Shown one piece after another: positions 1 through 6,044 of a stretch of 6,879 nt of DNA; position 1 is the first letter of the stretch; each line of letters begins with the position of its first letter. The notes below the pieces were generated by a model. It saw only the letters and a list, made by a program, of their open reading frames with translations, was not told where the DNA came from and ran no database searches. The DNA is from Actinomycetota bacterium (GTDB taxonomy: Bacteria > Actinomycetota > Thermoleophilia > Miltoncostaeales > Miltoncostaeaceae): NCBI GenBank assembly GCA_947451735.1, contig CANGAY010000037.1, forward strand, positions 1-6,879, written 5' to 3'. A program made the translations under genes and the position numbers.

Positions 1-877
1 CCTTCACGCCCAGGCGATCGCGGATGAGTTTGGCGATGCCACGGGCATGGTCGCGGTCCATGGCGATGACCAGCCCACCGGCCTCGGGGTGGGTCTGGCG
101 CACCTCGGCCAGCTGGGCGTGGGCACGCGTGAGGGCGTCGGGCATCCACTCGCCCGACGCATCGAGGGCGGTGCGAAGGCGCTGCGACGCCAGGCGCGGG
201 TCGAGCGCATCGTCGAACGACGCCGACTGCACGCTGCCATCGGGGCCGATCCACTCCATCTCGCCACCCAGGCGCGGGAAGTGCACCGGGCGCACCACGC
301 CGCGGTCAGCCAGCGCGGGCCCGTAGCCGTACTCCACGTCGGGCTCCGCCTCGCCGCCGGCGTCGTAATAGACGAACGGGATGGCCAGGCTGTCGGATCG
401 GAACGGCGTGCCCGAGAGGCACAGGCGCACGGCACCCACCTCGAACGCGCTTCGCACGCCATCGCCCCACGCCCGCTCATCACCCGCGTGATGCACCTCG
501 TCGAGCACCACGAAGGCGCCCTTCGCGATCTTCCGCACCTCGAGCGCCGACTGGGCCACCTGCTGGTAGGTGGTGACGATGCCGTGCACCTCTGCGGGCA
601 ACGGCTCGCCGGCGATCCACGCGGGGTCGAGATGCAGGCCGAAGCGCTCGGCGGCCGCCGCCCACTGCCCCTTCAGATGCTGCGTGGGGGCCACCACCAC
701 CAGACTGCGGCCGGGGTTGGCGGCCAGGTCCTGGCGTGCGGCGGTGAGCGCGAAGGTGGTCTTCCCCGCCCCCGGCGTGGCCACCGCGAGGAAGTCGTCG
801 CCCTCGCGCGCGGCGAACACATCGAGTGCGTTCTTCTGCCACTTGCGAAGACGGATTGTGCGGGTGCCGGTGCTCAC
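1..877 (-). CDS. DEAD/DEAH-box superfamily 2 helicase, 3' part outside window
   Basis: An ATP-dependent nucleic-acid helicase or translocase of superfamily 2, resembling the SSL2/XPB-like group. 292 codons are visible and no stop occurs before the left edge. In order: a Q-motif-like segment LRKWQKNAL (about residues 10-18), Walker A TPGAGKTT (34-41), motif Ia-like VVVAPTQHL (60-68), the TTYQQ segment (102-106), Walker B/motif II DEVHH (126-130) and motif III SGTPFR (155-160). The second RecA-like domain begins around residue 265 with GGLVIAMDRDHARG and is then cut. I chose the GTG at 877 because an in-frame TAG lies five codons upstream (890-892) and the Q-motif follows at once. GGGTAGGG upstream is only a weak ribosome site. 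It lies 33 nt after the CBS gene on the same strand, so co-transcription is likely. The exact role (repair, RNA or phage-type helicase) cannot be decided without the C-terminus. Confidence 0.88.
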   Translation of the reverse strand, partial: MSTGTRTIRLRKWQKNALDVFAAREGDDFLAVATPGAGKTTFALTAARQDLAANPGRSLVVVAPTQHLKGQWAAAAERFGLHLDPAWIAGEPLPAEVHGIVTTYQQVAQSALEVRKIAKGAFVVLDEVHHAGDERAWGDGVRSAFEVGAVRLCLSGTPFRSDSLAIPFVYYDAGGEAEPDVEYGYGPALADRGVVRPVHFPRLGGEMEWIGPDGSVQSASFDDALDPRLASQRLRTALDASGEWMPDALTRAHAQLAEVRQTHPEAGGLVIAMDRDHARGIAKLIRDRLGVK

Positions 878-910
878 GAGGGCGGCACCCTACCCGGGGG
901 CCACCCCGAC

Positions 911-1312
911 TTACTCCGGGGTCGGGCCCGCGTCGGCGGCGAGGCCGCCCACGCGGATGACATCGCGCATCGAGAGGATGCCCACGAGTTCGGGCCCCTC
1001 GAACACCAGCACGTGCCTGATGCCGTGCCGCACCATCTGGTCAGCGGCCTGCGCCAGCGGCCACTCGGGTGCCGCGGTAATGAGCGCACCGGTCATGTGG
1101 TCGCCCACCACCTCGACGTCCACGTCCATGCCGGCGGCCAGCGCCTTCAGCAGATCGCGCTCCGTGATGACCCCCGGGCCGGGCAGCCCGTGGTCCATCA
1201 CCACCGACGCACCGGTCTTGTTCTCGATCATCCGCTCGGCGGCCTGACGGAGCGTGTGCTCCGGGCCGACCATCGCGTTGAGTGGGCTCATGGCGTCTTT
1301 GACCTGCTTCAT
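911..1312 (-). CDS. Two-CBS-domain protein
   Basis: A stand-alone 133-aa protein consisting of a CBS pair (Bateman module), which in this family senses adenine nucleotides or similar ligands. CBS1 spans about residues 4-60, starting KDAMS and ending with the ligand-loop motif GVITERD (47-53). CBS2 spans about 68-121, with DHMTG at the start and GILSMRD (111-117) at the end. Both G-x-x-[TS]-x-x-D motifs, where the Asp normally contacts a ribose, are intact. No effector domain is attached, so it may act on a partner protein. The ATG at 1312 has no Shine-Dalgarno sequence in front of it but sits exactly where a leaderless transcript would begin (see the promoter entry). The helicase gene follows after 33 nt. 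The domain assignment is firm; ligand and partner are unknown. Confidence 0.9.
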   Translation of the reverse strand: MKQVKDAMSPLNAMVGPEHTLRQAAERMIENKTGASVVMDHGLPGPGVITERDLLKALAAGMDVDVEVVGDHMTGALITAAPEWPLAQAADQMVRHGIRHVLVFEGPELVGILSMRDVIRVGGLAADAGPTPE

Positions 1313-1318
1313 TCCGCG

Positions 1319-1347
1319 ATCGTGTCAAATCGCACAAGACAGGTCAA
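1319..1347 (-). promoter_or_regulatory. Probable sigma-70-type promoter giving a leaderless CBS mRNA
   Basis: On the minus strand there is TTGACC (1347-1342; five of six match to the -35 consensus), a 17-nt spacer, then CACGAT (1324-1319; three of six match, including the A at position 2 and the final AT). The last base of the -10 element is followed by six bases and then the ATG at 1312, so the expected first transcribed base is the A of the start codon. This fits the absence of a ribosome-binding site. Leaderless mRNAs are common in actinobacteria. The -10 match is modest, so this is a prediction. Confidence 0.5.
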
Positions 1348-1410
1348 CCCGTGCCAACTGGACATCCCGCTACACTCCCGCGCTGTTCATGGAATTACGT
1401 TGGAGGCTTG

Positions 1411-1938
1411 ATGCTCTACGGACGCCGCCTGGATGACGCGCTTGAGCACGTCGACGGGAGCCGATACGCACTGGTGCACGCTGTGTCGAAGCGCGCACGC
1501 CAGATCACGCTGTGGCTGACCGCCGACCCCGCCGAGCTGCGCTCCGAGGACGCGCCCCCGCCCGCACCCGGCGAGCTGTCGTCCCGCGACCCGGTTGCAC
1601 TGGCCGAGGCCGAGATCCTCGCCGGTGAGGTGGATGTGCACTGGAACCCCGACGGCAGCCCCGAGGAGCGCGAGCTTCCCGAGACCACCGTCTTCGAGGC
1701 CGACCCGCTGCTGCTCGAGCTGGAGGACGACGAGGCCTTCGAGGCCGACGACGACTCCCCGGCCGCGGGCGCAACCAGCCTGGCGGAGGCCCTCGAGGCC
1801 GTCGCATCGGGCGAGGCCGAGACGGTGGAGGCAGTCGCCGACGCCAGCATCGTCGAAGCCGGCGAGGAGACCGTTGATGACCTCGACGACGACATCGACG
1901 CCGACCTCGACGCCGACCCGGACACCGAGGGCGAGTAA
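1411..1938 (+). CDS. rpoZ: RNA polymerase omega subunit with long acidic C-terminal tail
   Basis: Omega is the small RNA polymerase subunit that wraps the C-terminal part of beta-prime and helps assembly and stability. The 175-aa product has the family core: LDDALEHVDGSRYALVHAVSKRARQI (positions about 7-32), with the characteristic R-Y-x-L-V and KRARQ, then DPVALAEAEILAGEV (60-74), matching the second conserved block (the K-P-x-x-x-A-L-x-E-I region of other omegas). From residue 81 on the protein is a tail not seen in compact omegas: I count 37 Asp/Glu and one Arg in 95 residues, ending in D-x-D-A-D repeats. The ATG at 1411 is preceded by TGGAGG (1401-1406). A GTG at 1351 in the same frame would add 20 residues unlike the family and I rejected it. 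The next gene starts 24 nt downstream. The usual neighbours gmk and coaBC are not in the window. Confidence 0.88.
   Translation: MLYGRRLDDALEHVDGSRYALVHAVSKRARQITLWLTADPAELRSEDAPPPAPGELSSRDPVALAEAEILAGEVDVHWNPDGSPEERELPETTVFEADPLLLELEDDEAFEADDDSPAAGATSLAEALEAVASGEAETVEAVADASIVEAGEETVDDLDDDIDADLDADPDTEGE
1895..1918 (+). repeat. Two tandem 12-nt units in the rpoZ acidic tail
   Basis: The unit TCGACGCCGACC occurs twice, exactly and back to back, in the last part of rpoZ. It is in frame and encodes alternating Asp-Ala/Leu-Asp residues. It points to growth of the acidic tail by slippage or unequal duplication in multiples of three bases. Confidence 0.85.
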
Positions 1939-1962
1939 CCGGAACGCGACGGTGAGTGCCCC

Positions 1963-2964
1963 ATGAGCGTGGGCCTCACCGTCGCGGACCTGGCCCGCGA
2001 CCCGCTGGAGGTCGCCGAGGCCCTCCCCCAGTGGAAGCGGGGGGATCAGGACGAGGCGGTTGCCGCCACCCTCGCGCTGGCCGCGCGCCAGATGCACGGG
2101 CGCGCACCCGTGGTGTGGGTGTGGTCGGGGCGCACGCCCGACGACTGCGCCGCATGGATCGTTCCCGTGCCCGCAGACCAGGCCCGCGACTTCGCACCGC
2201 GCGCGCCTGCCCGCCTGCTCATCGGTCTGCTGCGCGCGGCGGTGGATGCCGGCGCATTGGCCGACGCCATCAGCCTGCTCGACTGGCGCGGGTTGGTGCT
2301 GCTGACGCTGCCGGGGCTCGACGAGGAACTGGTGCCGCTGGCGCTGGCTGATGCGCTGCCGGACGCCGGCACGGTGGCAGTTGCCCCGCTGCCCGCGGCG
2401 GTGGCCCCCGACGGCGACGACATCCCTCTGGTGGGCCCGCCCGCGCGCATGGACGCTGACGATCCGCTCACGGCCCTGGCCACGGCCACGTGGTCGCACC
2501 CCATTCGCGTGGCGCTCACCCTGGGCGCGCACGGTCAGCCCATGGACGCGCCGTCGTACCCGGCCGAGATCGTCACCGAACTGCGCCGCTGGGGACTCGA
2601 CGGCACCCCTCCCCCACCGGGCGCGCGCAGCCTGGCGGTGGAGGACGACCCCTGCCCGCGCAGGCGCCACGCCCGCACGGTGCTCCGGCGCCTGCTGCGA
2701 ATGGGCAAGGTGGGCAGCCAGTACCACACCGAGTTCGACCACCTGTACCGCGGCGCGGCACCCGAGAACCGGCGCGACGCCCTCGAGATCGGCGAGGCCA
2801 TGGTGCGCGCGGGGCTGCTGGGCGAGAAGCCCAACGTGGGCCAGCGCCACGTGTACCTGCGGCGCGAGGCGCTTCCCGACATCCACGCGCTCATCGACCG
2901 CGGGGAGACCCGCGACCGCGTGCTGGCAGCGGAGTGGACGGCCCCGGCACCGGCCGACGCCTGA
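1963..2964 (+). CDS. Unknown protein with putative C-terminal winged helix
   Basis: I do not recognise this 333-aa family. The N-terminal two thirds (about 1-175) is Ala/Leu/Asp/Pro rich, with a hydrophobic strand-like APVVWVWSG (48-56) and hydrophobic helical stretches at 83-98 and 108-118; there is no signal peptide. A low-complexity Pro-rich linker follows at 214-220. The C-terminal part (about 231-312) is basic at its start (CPRRRHARTVLRRLLRMGKVG) and has a helix-helix-helix-hairpin pattern: RRDALEIGEAMVRAGLL as a helix and EKPNVGQRHVYLRREAL as a possible wing, consistent with a winged-helix DNA-binding fold. That fold is inferred by eye. The ATG at 1963 has GGTGAG six nt upstream, and the gene begins 24 nt after rpoZ, so the two are probably co-transcribed. 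Its stop is 4 nt from the stop of the opposing DUF3817 gene. Confidence 0.8.
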   Translation: MSVGLTVADLARDPLEVAEALPQWKRGDQDEAVAATLALAARQMHGRAPVVWVWSGRTPDDCAAWIVPVPADQARDFAPRAPARLLIGLLRAAVDAGALADAISLLDWRGLVLLTLPGLDEELVPLALADALPDAGTVAVAPLPAAVAPDGDDIPLVGPPARMDADDPLTALATATWSHPIRVALTLGAHGQPMDAPSYPAEIVTELRRWGLDGTPPPPGARSLAVEDDPCPRRRHARTVLRRLLRMGKVGSQYHTEFDHLYRGAAPENRRDALEIGEAMVRAGLLGEKPNVGQRHVYLRREALPDIHALIDRGETRDRVLAAEWTAPAPADA

Positions 2965-2968
2965 CCAC

Positions 2969-3304
2969 CTAGGGCGTGGCGGGCTCCGCATCGACGGGGC
3001 CCAGCAGACCCCGGCGACGGGCGATGATCTCGAACACCAGCGTGGTGAACGGCGGGATGCTGGCCACCAGCGCCCAGACCGTGACGGTGAACGACCAGCG
3101 CAGTTTCCGCGCCGCGAACACCGTGGCGATGAGGTACACGATGAACGCCGCGCCGTGCAGGGCGCCGAAGATGGTCACCAGCAGGGCGGTGCTCTCAGGC
3201 ACGTACTTCACGTACATGCCGATGAGCAGCAGGGCCCAGGTGCAGGCCTCCACGATCGCCGCCACGATGAAGACGCGGGCGGCCAGCGGTCGCACGGGCG
3301 CCAC
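2969..3304 (-). CDS. DUF3817 integral membrane protein
   Basis: A 111-aa membrane protein with the features of the DUF3817 family, common in actinobacteria and of unknown function. Three hydrophobic segments are seen: about residues 10-31 (containing VEACTWALLLIGMYVKYV), 41-63 (TIFGALHGAAFIVYLIATVF) and 73-95 (VTVWALVASIPPFTTLVFE). The E-x-x-x-W-x-L-L-L-x-G-M, G-x-x-H-G and S-x-P-P-F patterns and the basic loop ARKLRW are typical of the family. The chosen GTG at 3304 overlaps the TAG of the upstream 78-aa gene by one base (TAGTG), with no separate ribosome site, which suggests translational coupling. A second GTG at 3295 is possible. It is the last gene of the minus-strand block. Confidence 0.85.
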   Translation of the reverse strand: MAPVRPLAARVFIVAAIVEACTWALLLIGMYVKYVPESTALLVTIFGALHGAAFIVYLIATVFAARKLRWSFTVTVWALVASIPPFTTLVFEIIARRRGLLGPVDAEPATP

Positions 3305-3540
3305 TACGGCGTTGACGCCGGCACGGTCACGGTGACCGCGGGGAGGTTGGTGACCACCTGAAGCTGGGTGGGGGCGTCGGGGCCGCCACCGGCCAGGTAG
3401 CCGAGCACACCGCCGATGATGAGCGTGGCCACGGCGATGATGATGGCCACCGAGCGGCGCACGGTGCCGGGCGGCCGATGCGGACCGGGGCGGTCGCCGC
3501 GGGCGCGGGCGGTGTTGGGCTGGGGCTGGTCGGTGCTCAT
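3304..3540 (-). CDS. Small single-pass membrane protein, unknown function
   Basis: A 78-aa protein I do not recognise. Residues 1-29 are hydrophilic, rich in Pro, Gly and Arg; one transmembrane helix follows, VAIIIAVATLIIGGVLGYLA (31-50), preceded by RRS, so the N-terminus should stay in the cytoplasm. The remaining 28 residues (GGGPDAPTQLQ..., then Val/Thr/Pro) would form a short extracytoplasmic tail. There is no lipobox cysteine. The ATG at 3540 overlaps the TGA of the 105-aa gene upstream (ATGA), and its own TAG overlaps the GTG of the DUF3817 gene. Both overlaps support a real gene in an operon. The longer reading from 3660 overlaps the 105-aa gene and is rejected. Confidence 0.72.
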   Translation of the reverse strand: MSTDQPQPNTARARGDRPGPHRPPGTVRRSVAIIIAVATLIIGGVLGYLAGGGPDAPTQLQVVTNLPAVTVTVPASTP

Positions 3541-3854
3541 CGGGCCACGGCATCCTGCGCGTTTCGCGCCCAACGTGCAAATGCGGCGTCGAGGGCCACG
3601 GCCGGATCCCACGCGTCGGGCGTGCCCGGAGCGGTGCGCTCGGCCAGCGTCAGGAACCACCGCGACGACCCGTCGTACACCTTCTGCAGGTCGGACAGCG
3701 TGTACCGGCTGCCAAGGCGCCGTCGCAGTTCGTCCTCCACCGCGGCCATCACGCGCAGCCGCTGCTCACGGGCGGGCGACGGCTCGTCAATGCGGCGGTC
3801 ACCGGCATCCCAGTCGAGCATCGCCGTCATCACCTCGGGCTGCACGCCCCTCAT
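3537..3854 (-). CDS. Conserved-looking 105-aa protein, unknown function
   Basis: No family recognised. The product is soluble, mainly helical and mixed-charge. A charged helix PSPAREQRLRVMAAVEDELRRRL lies at about 26-48, then a Tyr/Trp-rich core GSRYTLSDLQKVYDGSSRWFL (48-68) and a C-terminal helix DPAVALDAAFARWARNAQDAV (83-103). It has no signal peptide or membrane segment. The ATG at 3854 overlaps the TGA of the DUF501 gene (ATGA) and has GGAG eight nt upstream (3866-3863), so this start is favoured over the ATG eight codons in. The gene ends in another ATGA overlap with the 78-aa membrane protein. The tight coupling argues that it is expressed with DUF501 and FtsB. Confidence 0.78.
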   Translation of the reverse strand: MRGVQPEVMTAMLDWDAGDRRIDEPSPAREQRLRVMAAVEDELRRRLGSRYTLSDLQKVYDGSSRWFLTLAERTAPGTPDAWDPAVALDAAFARWARNAQDAVAR

Positions 3855-4330
3855 GCGGCGGGCTCCGCGCAGCACGTGGCGGGCCACTGGGCGCCACTGC
3901 GTTCGAGAATCCAGTCGCCCACGGGCGTGCCGCCTTCGGCAAGGGCAAAGGCCAGGTGCGCGTGCAGGCACTTCACGTGGTCGGGGTTGCCCGACCCGGC
4001 CACGCGGTGGCCGGCGTGCACCTCGGCGTGTCGTGCGTGTGCGTGGGCAAGGGCGTCGGCCATCTCGGGGTCGGATTCCAGCATCCGCACACCCCCCTCC
4101 GCCTCCAGACGGCTCACCGCGGTCACGAGCGCCCGGCACGCCAGCCAGTCGCGGGTGGGAAACGGATGCCCATCGGCGTTGGTGGGCGCGTTCTGGATCA
4201 CCGCCGGGCCGCCGTGCGGGCAGCGCACGGCCACGCGGAAGCCCGCGTGGGGCTCACGGCCGATGAGGCGGCGGACGGCCTCGGCGTCAGCCGAGGAGCC
4301 CGGAGATGAATCCCCAGACGCCACTCTCAC
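3851..4330 (-). CDS. DUF501 family protein
   Basis: A 159-aa member of DUF501, a family typically found next to the septum-formation initiator and enolase in actinobacteria; its biochemical function is not established. Family signatures in order: RCPHGGPAVIQNAP (36-49), PFPTRDWLAC (56-65), VSRLEAEGG (72-80) and HVKCLHAHLAFALAEG (118-133), with Cys and His residues that could bind a metal. The GTG at 4330 is the upstream start and overlaps the FtsB gene (stop 4287-4289) by 44 nt. A GTG at 4324 is equally possible, and neither has a clear ribosome site. The N-terminal 15 or so residues, read from the overlap, are therefore uncertain; the conserved core starts near residue 17. It ends in ATGA with the 105-aa gene. 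Confidence 0.88.
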   Translation of the reverse strand: MRVASGDSSPGSSADAEAVRRLIGREPHAGFRVAVRCPHGGPAVIQNAPTNADGHPFPTRDWLACRALVTAVSRLEAEGGVRMLESDPEMADALAHAHARHAEVHAGHRVAGSGNPDHVKCLHAHLAFALAEGGTPVGDWILERSGAQWPATCCAEPAA

Positions 4331-4619
4331 CGTCGCCGTTCGCGCGCGGCGGCGGCGAGGGGTGCTTGATGCCCCGCACGGCGTAGGGCGTCTCGCCCGG
4401 GCGCACCATGCCGAGCTCGCGGGCGCGCGCCTCGAGCACCTGCGGGTCCTTGAGTGCGCGGATCTTCACCGAGAGCCCGTCGCGCACCTGGCGCGCCTTG
4501 ATGAGCGCCACCTGCTGTGCGTGCAACTGCTCCTTCTGCGCGAGGTAGTCGCGCACGGGTCCGATGTACGCCAGTGCGATGCCGACGAACAGCCCGATGA
4601 TGAGGAACTTCTTGAGCAG
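4287..4619 (-). CDS. ftsB: FtsB/DivIC septum-formation initiator, start unresolved
   Basis: A bitopic divisome protein that in this family forms a coiled-coil complex with FtsL and FtsQ/DivIB. The frame encodes one membrane helix LLKKFLIIGLFVGIALAYIG, a coiled coil VRDYLAQKEQLHAQQVALIKARQ, then the family signature DPQVLEARARELGMVRPGETPYAV, and a Pro-rich tail ending GVWGFISGLLG. The problem is the start. In this frame no ATG, GTG or TTG lies between the in-frame TGA at 4724-4722 and the GTG at 4556, which would cut off the whole membrane helix. The coordinates given begin at a CTG (4619), the first codon of the helix. An ATG at 4725 overlapping the eno stop (TGATG) is in another frame and would need a +1 shift near 4630. 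Family call firm; start and intactness uncertain. Confidence 0.8.
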   Translation of the reverse strand: MLKKFLIIGLFVGIALAYIGPVRDYLAQKEQLHAQQVALIKARQVRDGLSVKIRALKDPQVLEARARELGMVRPGETPYAVRGIKHPSPPPRANGDGESGVWGFISGLLG

Positions 4620-4652
4620 CGACCCATCCCCGCGTGCGGTGGGGCTCCTCGT

Positions 4653-4675
4653 GAACCCCGTCGGCGACGGGGTTC
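4653..4675 (-). other. 10-bp perfect hairpin upstream of the FtsB coding region
   Basis: GAACCCCGTC and its exact reverse complement are separated by three bases, giving a 10-bp stem. It follows the larger hairpin directly and shares two bases with it, so the two structures would compete slightly at their junction. No run of T follows on the minus strand. Confidence 0.8.
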
Positions 4676-4717
4676 GCCACGGCCCCGGCGGTTCCTGCCC
4701 CGCCGGGGCCGTGGCGA
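4674..4717 (-). terminator. eno: 17-bp perfect hairpin just after eno (terminator, attenuator or processing site)
   Basis: The arms at 4674-4690 and 4701-4717 are perfect reverse complements over 17 bp, almost all G-C, with a 10-nt loop. The structure starts eight bases after the eno stop on the minus strand. There is no U-tract behind it, so it is not a canonical intrinsic terminator; T-less hairpins are often proposed to end or stabilise transcripts in high-GC actinobacteria. It may reduce read-through from highly expressed eno into ftsB or protect the eno 3' end. The hairpin is seen directly; the role is inferred. Confidence 0.6.
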
Positions 4718-4724
4718 CCGGTCA

Positions 4725-6044
<1,320 letters not shown>

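Noticed and set aside
1323..1328. A perfect TTGACA on the minus strand as an alternative -35 for the CBS gene.
   Set aside because: The matching -10 position (about 1300-1305) reads AGGTCA and lies inside the coding region; the TTGACC/CACGAT pair fits better.
1371..1376. TACACT as a -10 element for rpoZ.
   Set aside because: It is suitably placed before the start, but no acceptable -35 lies 16-18 nt upstream, so I cannot support a promoter call.
47..1411. A 454-codon open frame on the plus strand opposite the helicase and CBS genes.
   Set aside because: It mirrors genes with clear motifs, and its translation is His/Arg/Gly-rich without recognisable domains.
1387..2991. A 534-codon open frame on the minus strand opposite rpoZ and the 333-aa gene.
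   Set aside because: rpoZ has family motifs and a ribosome site on the other strand; this frame has no start context and a biased composition typical of a shadow frame.
3307..3320. A 6-bp dyad with a 2-nt centre just before the DUF3817 start, as an operator or hairpin.
   Set aside because: It lies within the last codons of the 78-aa gene, is short and GC-rich, and could easily occur by chance.
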